From Chaetoceros tenuissimus (Eukaryota > Bacillariophyta > Thalassiosirophyceae > Chaetocerotales > Chaetocerotaceae): a stretch of 64,000 nt of DNA. Below are positions 42,897-54,325 of this stretch, one piece after another. The DNA is taken from positions 186,001 through 250,000 of the forward strand of contig BLLK01000075.1 of the NCBI GenBank assembly GCA_021927905.1, in the 5' to 3' direction. The notes under the pieces were generated by a model. That model searched no databases and was not told the origin of the DNA. It saw only the letters and a list, made by a program, of their open reading frames with translations. Numbering within the stretch: position 1 is the stretch's first letter; each line of letters begins with the position of its first letter. A program made the translations under genes and the position numbers.

Positions 42897-44009
42897 TTAC
42901 GCACTGATTGCAGTGTAACTGTCATCAGTTGCAATAGACGCATCCTTTTTCACAAAAACTGTTGCAACATGTTCTTCATATGTTTTGAACAAGTATGCAA
43001 ATGCAAGATATCCCAAACCCATAGTAAACAATGCAATGGACAAAAACATAGATCCCATAGGTCCATCCTCCATCATTTGACGATTCATATCCCATTCCTC
43101 TCCAATTGGAATGTAAAACCCAGATATGATGGTAGCGCCCACCAAGCATGTGATTCCAAAAAAGGAAAGGAATGCAGTAAACGCTCCAAACTTGGTTTCA
43201 CATACATTACTGTTTCCATTCATAATCTTGGTTCCAACAATGTAGACTCCAATGGCTACAGACAAGAGGAATAGACTCGAGAGTAACATATTCCAGATAG
43301 ATCCTTCTTCACGCATACGTTGACCTTCCTCCGTAAAGGAGGAAACGATACAAAGAATCAAAGGCAGAGCAATTCCAACAATGGAATAAACTGATAAGAA
43401 CTTGAAGAGACTCTTGAAAATATCTACAGCGGTAGATGCAGATGTAGCATCTACCTCTGCCTTTTGCCCACCAGCAGTATAAGCAACATATTTCTTTTGA
43501 GCAAAGACCGTTCCCATCGCCAAAAACATGAAGGAAAGTGCGAATGCAAAGGAGATGGCACTGACTAGGTATTGAATGTATCCCTCTGGCATTTCATTGT
43601 TTTCATTATCCTGATTATTTTCCTCTCTTTCCTCTCTTGAAAAATTGATGATATGTAAGCAGGCCATCATACACAAAGTAGCATAAGCAGCATAGGATCC
43701 AGTCATGCGACCAATCATGGAACTCGAACTTGTTTCATTTTCATTTTTGTAAATTTTATAAATGACGACAGAAAAATATGTCAAGCAGGCCATAAGTGCT
43801 ACAACTGTGAATAGAACTGAACTATTTTCTTCCGCTCCTGGTCCGTTCCATTGACGTTGTCCTTCGTTGTTGACTTGCGTGTTGAGAAACATTTGAACGA
43901 GGATTGTAATGTAACTAATGAAGTTGACAGATGCGATGAAGCTGTAAAGTCCAAACAGGACTTTGAGTGGATCAGCTGCCACCAGAGATTCGGTGATCTT
44001 TGCAATCAT
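42897..44009 (-). CDS. Multi-pass membrane protein, unknown family
   Basis: Intronless frame of 370 residues from ATG 44009. About eight hydrophobic segments are visible, for example VLFGLYSFIASVNFISYITI, VLFTVVALMACLTYF, YLVSAISFAFALSFMFLAMG, YSIVGIALPLILCIV and MFLSIALFTMGLGYLAFAYL. Loops are acidic (REEREENNQDNENNE). The halves look similar (paired hydrophobic hairpins), hinting at an internal duplication. No transporter signature recognised. The short soluble tail ends TAISA. Confidence 0.65.
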   Translation of the reverse strand: MIAKITESLVAADPLKVLFGLYSFIASVNFISYITILVQMFLNTQVNNEGQRQWNGPGAEENSSVLFTVVALMACLTYFSVVIYKIYKNENETSSSSMIGRMTGSYAAYATLCMMACLHIINFSREEREENNQDNENNEMPEGYIQYLVSAISFAFALSFMFLAMGTVFAQKKYVAYTAGGQKAEVDATSASTAVDIFKSLFKFLSVYSIVGIALPLILCIVSSFTEEGQRMREEGSIWNMLLSSLFLLSVAIGVYIVGTKIMNGNSNVCETKFGAFTAFLSFFGITCLVGATIISGFYIPIGEEWDMNRQMMEDGPMGSMFLSIALFTMGLGYLAFAYLFKTYEEHVATVFVKKDASIATDDSYTAISA

Positions 44010-44368
44010 TTGAGTTCTTTAATTTGCAAGGTAATTGAGAAAATTTCAATTTTTTAATTTATGCATTGGAGATTTGTGTTTATTTTCACTCTAGCTTTGC
44101 GAGTTGGCGAGTGTGGCTAAAAATGTTGAGACACCACAACATGAACATGCGACATGTGCTCGCCAAAATCACAATCCGATGCACTAACGGTAGAAAAACG
44201 TTTATAATTTTTGTTATATTTCCAAAATTGTCGTTCATTCTGAAAAATGAATTCGATTGATGAATATATTCTTGATCAGTTAAAAGTACAAATAAATTGA
44301 ATTTAATATAATTATTTATATTCAAATTACTATCACTTAGTGCTTAGAAATAATCTCACTCTGCTGTT
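44010..44368. other. Intergenic region between two membrane-protein genes
   Basis: Promoter of the 42897-44009 gene and 3' flank of the LNR gene; AT-rich toward 44368. Nothing else seen. Confidence 0.5.
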
Positions 44369-45853
44369 CTACATGAAAATGATGCAAAAAACAATGACGG
44401 ACAAAAGCACAGATTGAATCGAGAGAGAAATGCTCTTTCCTGCATCAGTTGGCGGGGCATTTAGTGTAATGCAATCCTCACCGTCCCATCCACACTCTGT
44501 TGTATTGTATTCAATATCACAATGTCTATCTCCAATATACGAAGGGTACTCAACATTACAATCTGGATATTTTATCCACAATTTTTCATTCTCTTCATCA
44601 CAGTCACTCCCGTCCCACCCACAGACTTCTGTGTTATACTCACCTCCATCACATACTCCATCTTCAATATAACTAGGATACTGTACTGTGCAATTAGGAT
44701 ATTTTGCATTGAATTCTTCACAATCTAGGCCATCCCAGTTGCATTCAATGGTATTATACTCGCCTCCGTCGCACTTGCCATTCCCAATCAACAATGGGTA
44801 CTCTACTTTACATTTGGGATAGCATTGATTATGGTCCTCACAATCTCCACCATCCCAGCCGCATTCTTTTGTGTTATATTTTCCATCGCAGACGCCATTT
44901 CCCACATCGTAGTATTTATCATTTGATAACATGTAATAGTATACTTGATCACTCTCCTCAACTGTACATGATGGATATTTGTGATTGAAAAAGTACCCCA
45001 AGTCTTGAAGATATGCTATCCATGTGATTGTGCTGAGAACAATAGCTGTAATGAGTTCAATTATGCTACTGCGAAGAAAAAACGAGTTGGAACATTTTTC
45101 ATTTCTTCTTTTGCATTCTTCGAATTCAATTTCTTCAATCTTGGCAGCGGTCCTTGCAAAATGAAAGCATGGGAAGAAACCTCTTCGGATAAATTTGAAT
45201 ATCACATTGTCTACCTCCGAAATCACATATAAAGCAGTGAAGTTCATTAATAAGGCTAGGAAATTGTTGTTCCTTACAATCAATATCGTAATCATGGTCA
45301 AAGTAAACACTCCTTGAAGGAATCGAAGTGCATTTGGAAAGTACACAGCACGTAGCATACTGAACCTATTGAAACATATTTGATTCTCTTGCAAAATTTT
45401 CAAACTTTCTGTACCTGCTCTCAAAAGTGAAAGGTATTGAATTGCCACTTGGATATCACTTTGAAGTGCAATGGATAAGATCGCTACCAAGTACTGTCCA
45501 ATTCTCGCCGGTAGATTAACACGAATGGGAATATTGAATGTGGTATCGTACATATCGTAACCAATATTCTTGAAATCGTATTGACTTTCTCCATTCATAT
45601 CGAGAAGTAAATACAGAAATAACATTAGTACAAGCAGCGCTTGAAATAGGAATGTAATGATTCCAATGAAGTAGAGGTTGCTACAAAATGGACTAAACAT
45701 CATCAGAGAAAAGGTATCCTCTTCGACGCTCACTTCAATCATATCTGTTTCATTAGTATCTTCGTCGTCAGTGAATTGTTCAGCCTTCTCTGACATGTAT
45801 TTACTCTCTGTAGTGTTTGGATTGAATGTCGATTCTTCTTCTATTGTTATCAT
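44369..45853 (-). CDS. Multi-pass membrane protein with four Lin12/Notch repeats
   Basis: Intronless, 494 residues from ATG 45853. An acidic N-terminal tail (about 60 residues) precedes about five hydrophobic segments between residues 55 and 290 (e.g. YFIGIITFLFQALLVLMLFL, IGQYLVAILSIAL, IIELITAIVLSTITWIAYL). Then follow four LNR modules (about 315-460) with the CDG-x(1,2)-YNT-x2-CGWDGGDC pattern; each keeps Cys and acidic calcium-binding residues. A C-terminal hydrophobic stretch (SIQSVLLSVIVFCIIFM) may be a last helix or GPI signal. LNRs bind calcium and stabilise extracellular parts of Notch; here they probably form a surface or lumenal domain. Role unknown. Confidence 0.8.
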   Translation of the reverse strand: MITIEEESTFNPNTTESKYMSEKAEQFTDDEDTNETDMIEVSVEEDTFSLMMFSPFCSNLYFIGIITFLFQALLVLMLFLYLLLDMNGESQYDFKNIGYDMYDTTFNIPIRVNLPARIGQYLVAILSIALQSDIQVAIQYLSLLRAGTESLKILQENQICFNRFSMLRAVYFPNALRFLQGVFTLTMITILIVRNNNFLALLMNFTALYVISEVDNVIFKFIRRGFFPCFHFARTAAKIEEIEFEECKRRNEKCSNSFFLRSSIIELITAIVLSTITWIAYLQDLGYFFNHKYPSCTVEESDQVYYYMLSNDKYYDVGNGVCDGKYNTKECGWDGGDCEDHNQCYPKCKVEYPLLIGNGKCDGGEYNTIECNWDGLDCEEFNAKYPNCTVQYPSYIEDGVCDGGEYNTEVCGWDGSDCDEENEKLWIKYPDCNVEYPSYIGDRHCDIEYNTTECGWDGEDCITLNAPPTDAGKSISLSIQSVLLSVIVFCIIFM

Positions 45854-46245
45854 GGTGCTTACTGCCAGTAGTACTGGGAAGACAAATCAAGAAAGATCTT
45901 TGTGGAATTCAGTTTTCTATTTCTAGTTTCAGTCTAGATCTTTATCTACATATCTTTTATTCGTGCTTCCATATGTAATTTGTTGGTTGTAGGGGAGGAG
46001 GGAGGAGGAGTTTGGTTCTGGTAGCGAGAAGGGTCGAATAAACACTGAACACTGCAAGACTTTCAGATCCTTTGATTTGATGCCTCAAGCAACCAAAAAT
46101 GCTAAAGAGAGATCCTTTTTGAAGTATATGTAAAAGATTTAGTAATTCTAACTGCTGTATACATGCATAAGCATAAGAAATGTATTTCTAATAAGTAATT
46201 GTTGTTAGAATTTAATTATTTTGGTCTGCAACTTTATGGCCAAAT
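45854..46245. other. Intergenic region and 3' end of the Copia relic
   Basis: Promoter of the LNR gene plus sequence past the truncation of the retroelement. I see no second LTR here. Confidence 0.5.
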
Positions 46246-49200
46246 TTAATGATTTTCAGACGAAAACTTTACAAACCCTAAGTTGACCCACCATTTAAAG
46301 GCAGGTTCATCTTGAACTTTCAATACTACAGCCAATTCAGCCAGGCCAAGTGGATCACCTTCCTTCACGTTCTTTAGTGAGATCCAACTTGTAGACTTAT
46401 CTCTCCATTTCACTTGAACTTCCCAACCTTTGGTAGTTACAATGTTCCTCTCAACACCGGCATTATTGAAGTACATGCCCCTTTCTTTGGGAACGGCAAT
46501 AGAGTCATCCTTTCGGATGTCCAAGAATTCCTCGATGATACCACTATCCCATCCATGCTCATCTGCTTGTTCAAACAAATTCTCAGCAATCATATTGACA
46601 GAATACTCTTCAACTCTCCCATCAGGGAATTCGAGGTCATAGACTCTTGTATCAAGGATAGGATTCTCATTGGCATCTCCTACAGGATTACCTGCTGCAT
46701 CACGCTTACGACTCTTGACTTTGGTCAGTACAGGGATACCATCCTTGTCTGGCACAACAACTTTGGCATTGATATAGTTATCCAATGCTTCCAGGTATTT
46801 ATCATCAACATTCTCCAGCTTAGCCTCATGCAACTCTGCTCCATATGGTAGCTGACACTCATCATCCTTGATAGGGTCTTCAAAAGCATCGTAGTAGATT
46901 CGTTGAGGGTAGATGTTATTATAAATGGGCTCCTTAGTATTTCCAATCTTCTCATGTATACAGTCCATGAAGACATTCCTGCGTCTCTTCATATCATCAG
47001 ATTCAAGTTCATGATCGGGAATTGGAATAACGGATGAGCGAGCTATGTAGTTACCATTGCTTAGGAGCACCCAATGACAAAAGGATTGTCCCACTTCGTG
47101 TGCAGGACCCAACCAGCGGCAGATCTTCTTGCTCTTGGAATCCTCGTCAAAGTAGTAACACCATTGGAACCAGCCAAAAGAAACATACTCTGAAATATCG
47201 GGGGTATAGTGCATTATCATCTCATAAGGTGTTCTCCCCTGGAGATCAAACCGTCCAGTTGCAAGTAATGACAAGAGATCCGCAGTGTACTCATAACAGA
47301 AGCACCATGAGAGAAGATCCGACCGGATCATCTTGTACTGAATCAAGTATGCTGGATGAAGTAGAGAACACAGATCTCGGCTGAGAGAAGAAACCTCCAG
47401 GTATACTAGGATCCCAAGGAAACTTAGCAGACATAACAAGCCTTTGACAGCTGTGAATTTCATCAGCAGTAGGACGACGGATTGGTATGAATGGCAATCC
47501 GCCATCATATTCAACTGGAAGCACAGTACAACAAGGAAAGCTTATTGTTTGTGCGTGCGGATCAGAATAATATCGCCTAGGTCTCGTATCAACCCTCACA
47601 TCAGACTCCTCCGCCTGTATCGGATTCATCAAAGAGTCATCCATCCTATCACCAAGGTATATTGAATTATTACATTCGATGATGTATGTCTTGCTATCAT
47701 CGTTGTCATATGCATAAAGAACATTTGCAATGGGTGAATCCGGAATAGTTCCAAGTGAAGCACTGAATCCACCAGCAGTAACAAACTTGTCAACAACAAA
47801 CTCAACTCCTCGACATAGGCATGTTTTCCAGCACAATTTGTATCTGCCCAAGAGTCGATACCAAGTCTCGTACCACGCTGATGTTCATTGGTAGTCAAAG
47901 TAGGATGCACAAAAGATTCAACATCAAAAGATGATCTAGTTGCAGAGATTGTAGTTGTAATGAATGCTCTAATTGTATAAGTTGGAGTGCAAGTGGAACG
48001 AAGTGATAGTCTCTGAAACAGTCTACGGGACATGAGAAATAGGCCAGCCATCAGTAACAACTGGCATATAAGTCAAGAGATTCGATTACCATTCGCATCG
48101 TATACATGTCCAGAATATGATCGACCATTTACCATAGAAATAACACTAGAAGCATCACCATTACCTCCCCTTGATGCAGACAAGCCAAATGCTTGACCTG
48201 CATTATTGGTAGTGATGGTTCCAGGGATAGGAGGAGCAGCTGGAGGAGACGGTGGTGGAAGTGGTGTACCAGCACCATGGGTCTGTACCTGCTGGAACTG
48301 TCTAATATTCATTTGAGACTGAATCGCAGCAACAATGCTTGGAGAAGGAATAGCGTTACCATCACTGTTAACTGTAAAACCATCAGGTGGTGTACAGCTG
48401 TCTTTCCATCCATTATCGATTTTAGCTTGTTGTACAGCAGCTTTCTGCATTCTAGACATTTTGGAAAACATTTCCTGAGGGTAGTTTCTGGCTTCTGCTG
48501 TAAAGTTAGGAAGACCTGGAGGGTTGTGGTAAGGATTATTGTTCTGGTAAGAGCTTCTACCTCTACCACGCCCACGACCACGGCCTCTGCCACCTCCTCT
48601 TCCAAATCATCCACCACGTCCTCTTCCTCTACCTCCTGTATCGACATGATTGATTCGTCTATTGTCGGTATGTGATCCATCTCCCCTTAAGGTACAATAT
48701 TGTTGCAGCTTGGAAGAAAACAAATTATAATAGGTATCAAAGTCTTTCGGTCCTTGAATATTATCCCAGGCCTGTTTTGCATCCACATGGTATTTGATTG
48801 CAGTGTCGTTCTTTAATCCCTGACAGAAACTCTGGATCTTCTGATGATCATTCAGCGCATACTGGGCACCACCATTTGCTGAGTCATTAAAACACTGTGT
48901 CATACGATTATAATAGTCCTCCAGCTTGAAGCGGAGCTTGTCTCCAGAGTAATTCAGCTTAGCCAAGTCTGTTGCCGCTTGGGATGCCTTGTTTTGGAGG
49001 TATGTATCATTTGCAAAGTGATTGGTGAAAGCAAAATGAAGGTTATAACCCTGTTTTCGGGGCTGAAATTGTTTCACAATGTTTGCTCCATTTCCGGAAG
49101 TTCCAATGTACTGAAGATACAATCCAAAGAGAGTCTGTTGATCTTCTTGAAATTTTGGTCCTCTCCTTGACAAGCATGCTCTAAGCTTCAATTTCCTAGT

Positions 49201-49947
49201 CTGATGGATATCATTGAAATTTCCATCAGCTTCACGAACAATGTAATCGATTGATACACCATGTACACTCTTTGTACGTGAGACGACAGTTAGGAATTTT
49301 GCCATAAAATCATCATAGTTATCCGAAGTAAATTTGGGCACAGTAATTTCTGGAAGAGTTATAGACTCATCATTGGCTTTATCCTGGAGCGCTTGATCAC
49401 AATAATTCTTCATAAGATTTAGTTGAGCCTGGTCTAGAGCAGCAAGACCTGCAGCATCATAAAGGGCATTACAATTTGCTCTATCTTTAAGAGTGAATGA
49501 CAGTGCCTTGAGATTGGCATGTAGAAATTACGCTGTGCAGCAGCACGACCAGAGTTGGAAGAATGGACTTGCTTGATGAATTCATCGATGTCAGATGCTG
49601 AAATTGTCATCAATCGTCTAAACGTTGGAATATAGGCAACCAGTTCTGTGTGAGCTCTAGCAACAGCTACACCTAGAACATTCTGCACAAATGCAGTGAA
49701 AGTCGGGGTATCGTCCATTCTATTTATTTGGAAGATATGGAAAATTTAATTAGCAAAATACTTTGATTTCATTCCATAGGAATGCTCACACGGTTACTTG
49801 CTCCATAGGCTTCTGCTGAGCTCCCGACCATAACTCCAGTTGATCAGACTGAGTTCTAATAATATTGGTCGGGCTCTCTATAAACATAAGGTTTAAATAG
49901 AGAGGTTCTTTCCATCTGTGAGCCGAGGTGTACTATGTTGTATAACA
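46246..49947 (-). mobile_element. Degenerate Ty1/copia-type retrotransposon (diatom CoDi-like)
   Basis: Reading from a candidate 5' LTR (49947-49783), a Gag-like frame starts at ATG 49718. It changes frame near 49520, continues at 49413-48607 and ends in a Gly/Arg-rich RNA-binding tract that contains an in-frame TGA (about 48608). The same frame resumes to 48073 (FTAEARNYPQEMFSKM...). A protease-like core GIDSWADTNCAGKHA follows near 47880. The region after FVTAGGFSASLG, VLYAYDNDDSK and RYYSDPHAQTISFP (47800-47390) is joined directly to the C-terminal part of integrase (RFDLQGRTPYEMIMHYTPD, 47250 to 46246). The integrase catalytic core is therefore missing. The frame ends shortly after FKWWVNLGFVK, with no reverse transcriptase, RNase H or 3' LTR. 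A dead element with at least one internal deletion, several frame breaks and a 3' truncation. Confidence 0.8.
49783..49947 (-). repeat. Candidate 5' LTR of the Copia relic
   Basis: On the minus strand it starts TGTTATACAACA, contains a TATA-like CTCTATTTAAACC, and could end ...GTGAGCA, about 65 bp before the Gag start. The TG...CA ends fit an LTR, but without a second copy the borders are tentative. Confidence 0.4.
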
Positions 49948-50448
49948 CAAGTACTTTCCATTATCCGATTCTATGCAGACCTCGTTTTATGTGTCATCAG
50001 TTTGTGCACCTTTATTGCAGAGGCCGAAGCAGCATGCAAGGTATAATCACACCAAACTGAACTCGTCAAACAAATATTCACTTACTTGAATTTCTTTCTT
50101 GGTTAGAGCTATTGGGTTTTGATAAACTGAAAAGATATAGTTGTTACGTATCAAAATAGTAATTATGTTATTGTGTAAATATGTAAAGTTCTGATCATCG
50201 AAGTAGAAGAATTCTCCAAAGAATTCGGGAAAGAATTCGGGTTCTCATAATCTACCAACCTAACAGTGGGATTTTCTCAAGAGAATGTACGTACGTATTC
50301 ATCTCCCTAAAGAAAACAGTCTTTTAAAACATCGACATTCGACATTCACATAGGAAGTTTGGACTGCATGATGTTATACTCCTTCGTGTACATCACATAA
50401 ATAAATTCGGAACACCCCAGCATAAACTTCATTATTGATTCGAACAGG
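49948..50448. other. Intergenic region upstream of the SDR gene
   Basis: No gene recognised. Contains a short palindromic-looking AGAATTC cluster near 50208-50240 (three AATTC-type repeats) and the SDR promoter. Confidence 0.45.
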
Positions 50449-51474
50449 ATGACATTCGTTATTCCTTCTACGATCCTTGTGACTGGGGCTAGTGCAGGTG
50501 TTGGATTTGAAGCTGCAAGGCAACTTGGAATGAAAGACTCAACAAAAAAGGTGATTTTAGGTGAGAGCTCATAAAAGGGATATTTCGTTGAGGGACCCTA
50601 GTCTAGTATAATGATTTTATCATATCAACTCACCAAGTATTCTTTCCAGCATGTCGAAATCAGGAACGTGCAGAAGCAGCAAAGGCTAATCTAGAAGAGA
50701 TGTGTTGTAAGACCGGGACGACCAAATTCGAAATTATAATTATTGACATAAAAGATTTCAAAAGCATCAAGGGTGCGATATCTTCATTGAATAAAATTGA
50801 TGGAGTTATTCTTAATGCAGGAGGTCCAGGTGGCATTGCTCCTAACAAAGATGGCATTTGTGATATTGCAGCTCTAAATGTTACAGGGAATGCATTGCTT
50901 GTAGATGAGTTGCTCAAGAGCAATAAACTTGCGAAAGGGTCTACAGTGCTCTACGTGTCCTCTGAATATGCAAGGGGTTTTAAGGAAATGGGAGTACCTC
51001 AACCAACAATTGGATCTGGAACTGTGGAAGAGATCCAGGATATTCTTAATGGCTCCAAATTCGTAAAATTGAAGGGTAAGAGGAGCTTCAATGCAACATA
51101 TACACATGTCAAGCTTGTTGGGACAATGTGGACTTCTGCTATGGCTCGCAAGTTTCGAGAAATAAGGTTCATTTCAATTTCACCAGGATACACAGCGGGT
51201 ACGAATATCATGACTAATTTGTCGGGCCTTCAGAGATATGTGTTCTCGTGTATGACTCCGATCATGCAATGTTTCAAAATTGCTCATAGCAGCAATGATG
51301 GTGCAAAGAGATATTTGGATGTCCTATATGATTGTGAAAAGTTTCAAAGTGGAAAATTTTGCCAGTACCAATGCTGCTACAGGTGAGATTTGTGACCAGA
51401 CAGCTTTCTCAGATATTTTTGCCAATGAAATGTTTCAAGACAATGCATATGAAGCGATCCATTCCTTCTTTTAA
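50449..51474 (+). CDS. Short-chain dehydrogenase/reductase, two exons, one frameshift
   Basis: Exon 1 (50449-50560) begins MTFVIPSTILVTGASAGVGFEAARQL with the TGxxxGxG dinucleotide-binding loop. The intron 50561-50649 (GTGAGA donor, TTCCAG acceptor) is phase 1 and creates ILACRN, a typical NADP-preferring SDR segment. Exon 2 shows NAGG, YVSSEYARG and a YTHVK (YxxxK) catalytic pair, then SPGYTAGTN. Near 51355 a one-base surplus in AAAATTTT moves the frame; ASTNAATGEICDQTAFSD continues to the stop at 51472-51474. As read, the protein would end at 51386 after KFCQYQCCYR. The family fits protochlorophyllide-reductase/retinol-dehydrogenase-like SDRs; substrate unknown. The frameshift may be an assembly indel. 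Confidence 0.75.
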
Positions 51475-51521
51475 TCTTCTTTTTGATGTTGATAAGTAGG
51501 TACATGTATAAAAGTTATGAA

Positions 51522-53997
51522 TTATGCATATTTAGCTTCTGCTTCCGGAATAACAGAGAGTCGTAATGGAATTAGATCCTTTAAAGAGTCTCTCCGATTT
51601 TCATAATGTGTTTGTTCATCCTCCTGTTGGCTGTTTTTGTCATGAGAAGTAGATGAAATATAGCTATCATCTTCATCGTCCGCGATATCCTCTATCCCTT
51701 CATTATTAGATATTATAGAGTCTTCTAGACCATCGTCGCTGATATCATCGTCTTCACTTTCTTCAGCATTAGTCTCTGCTTCTTGACTAGCTGTTTCATC
51801 ATAGTTCTCTTCTTTGTCATCGGAATGTTGATCATCTAAGTCGTCATCAACGATCATTTCTTCACTATGATGACTGGTGCTAGAATTGAGATTGTAAAGT
51901 CCATTCTTATTGTACACTTCACACAGAAGCCTTTGTTCTTCCGACGCGCTCTCATGATTTGCCTGAAAAAATCTGTGCAGATCTTCTTTGCTCTTGGAAG
52001 AATCTCCCATCAATGGTGAATCACTATTCCTTATCTTTGGAGTCCTACGTCCAGATTCGTCTTCATCACATTCGTCACTGTTGGCAGTATCAGCTGTTTC
52101 TCGCCTTGAGAACTTTGGCTGTGAAGGTGCAGTATCTGCACTTTCTTCATCTCTCTCGATTAGAGTTTCAAACGCATTGTTGACAATTTTCTCTTTCTCT
52201 GACGGCAGCATTGCTCCTCTGGCAAAGAACATCAAGATTCCCAAGATGTAAATAGTAATCAATGTGGCAAAGATCCATACTAATGTCGTAGGAGTACTTG
52301 TACATAGCGAATTGTAGTAAAGATCTTCAAATATTGCATTGAATTTCTGGCAATCAATGCTTTCAAACACTTGATCTACTAGACCGAAAAAGTTTTGAAA
52401 AGCTTGAAATGTATGACCGAGAATCAGGCTGAGTGAATTTAGATCTTGTGGTTTGCACATTAGTTCTATAGCGTCTTTATTCATGACTATTTCACTTTCA
52501 ATAGTGTACAAGTCATTTAGTGTCGTAGATAGATGAGAAAGGAAATAGTCGATGCTTGATTGAAGTGGAAAGTCTCCTGTACATTTCTAGCAACAGAGTA
52601 TCTTGTTCAGAAATATATCTAGATAGGAGATGAAATATTCATTGAACTTGCTTACCTCAAGAACAAAGTACTTTACAGTTTCTGAAATGTCTCTATTCTC
52701 CATGAACTCAGATTGATCCATCACTGCTTTTACAAACCCTTCAGGCGTTTGACTAGTACCTCCCATGCATACATCTGAGTTGACGACTAGAAGCGTTCCA
52801 GTGAAAGCAACTGCAATTGCACAAATCACCAAAGTCATGAAAAAGAAAGGCATGACAATATCACTTTGAAAAATGGCATAATGCCTCGACTTGAGTCCAA
52901 GTATGGCAATGATTGTTCCTATGAACATCATGATTGCCACGATTATGATAGGTACGGCGAGGTAGATGAATAGAGTTCCGAAAAGCACCGCTATCCCAAA
53001 GAACATAGTGGGTAACGCAACAAATGCTGCCATTGCCGAGATCTGTGTAGAATCTAGGCGACGTTTCAGTAGACCACTTGATTTATTTGATAACATAGTT
53101 TTCATGGATATCAAGGCACCTCCAAAAGAGGAGAAATCCATTGTACTCATGATGAATTTTAAAAGTGCTGTAGCGAACACAGTATTGACAATAGACGTAA
53201 AACTGTTGATGGCATACACTACGTCCACAGACTTTACTGCATCTCGCATCTGGACAACAGTAGCATTGAATTGATCTTGAAAACCACCTGATCCATCCGC
53301 TTCACAAATTTGTTGACTTAACTCGGTCAAAAGTGCTTCATTCAAATTAGATATCGATTCTCCAAATTCTTGCAATTCATGCGAAGCCTGAAGTACTTGA
53401 TCTGCTAAACCTATCAATTCACTTGCTGCTCCTTGTATATCATCATAGGAACCATCTAAACTACCTCTTCCATTTCTTAGTAGCAATATACCTGATATCA
53501 ATATACCCAAAGATGAGCATAACATCAAGACCCGAAAAGCAATATGCTTTGCTTTTATCCTTTTACTATAGTCACTTGGTTCAATCTCTCTCCTGACTTT
53601 TTGAAATGGATGGCCACCTATTATTCCACTTTTGTTTGGATCCATGCATTTGAAAACTAAGACAGCTATGATCCATAATAATAAAAGTATTAGGCAAAAT
53701 ACAGCAATGAATAAGGTTCCTTGAATATAGTCCACCTTGTTACTGCCCAAAAGAAGCGATGCATCACTGGAGTGACCAAATCTGGGAGAGTTATGAAAGG
53801 ATCTGACAGCTTTTGGCTATACATAAAAAAGAAATGAAAAAGAAATGAGATGAAACAAATTGAAAATATTTGCAGGCTCTGTGTTCGTGACTGGACCAGT
53901 GACCCATGAATGACCGACACATTTCCTTCTTCTACTCTATAAAACTCACCGCTTCATAATCAGATACAAGTAGTCTTCTTTGTTCGTTAACTTCCAT
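51522..53997 (-). CDS. Membrane protein with prominin/tweety-like layout, three exons
   Basis: Exons 53997-53950, 53816-52656 and 52586-51522 (donors GTGAGT, GTAAGC; acceptors GTATAG, TGCTAG), all phase 0, give 757 residues. The 16-residue first exon reads MEVNEQRRLLVSDYEA. About residue 50 is TM1 (LFIAVFCLILLLLWIIAVLV), then TM2 (VLMLCSSLGILISGILLL). A ~150-residue helical loop follows, then a hydrophobic block of two to three helices (FFGIAVLFGTLFIYLAVPIIIVAI...), another helix (MPFFFMTLVICAIAVAFTG), a second large loop with paired Cys, a last TM (LVWIFATLITIYILGILMFF) and a 230-residue very acidic, Ser-rich cytosolic-type tail. The topology recalls prominin/tweety proteins, but I see no diagnostic motif; relationship is speculative. 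Confidence 0.75.
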
Positions 53998-54144
53998 CTT
54001 GAAAAATGAAGTAAAGGATTAAAATTTTGAAAGCCCCAATGAATTTTCTCAGTGCCACTTTTTGATTGTTTTGTGTTTTGCTTTGGTTTAGAGCGCGGCG
54101 GTTTCAACTTTATCACATTTCACATTTGGAAGAGAAGCTCTCAT

Positions 54145-54160
54145 GAGATGACGTCATCTC
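54145..54160. promoter_or_regulatory. 16 bp perfect palindrome with CRE core in a divergent promoter
   Basis: GAGATGACGTCATCTC is its own reverse complement and contains TGACGTCA. It lies in the 328 bp between divergent starts at 53997 (minus) and 54326 (plus), close to the centre, so a bZIP dimer here could serve both genes. The TGACGTCA core is a known bZIP/CRE site; control is inference. Confidence 0.5.
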
Positions 54161-54325
54161 AGAAAATGTATCTTTTGCTCTTAGTCGGTAGGAAACATCT
54201 ACGTACGTAATCTTTTTGTTTTCTACTACGAGTACAACTCCTTGAAACTCGACAACACATTCTGAAGTGGCTTTCGCAGAGTAGATGCATGAGGATTACG
54301 TTCATCTTTCATTTGAACCGATAAA

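Noticed and set aside
52966-53274. Plus-strand frame inside the prominin-like gene
   Set aside because: Antisense to a well-supported spliced gene; no independent evidence.
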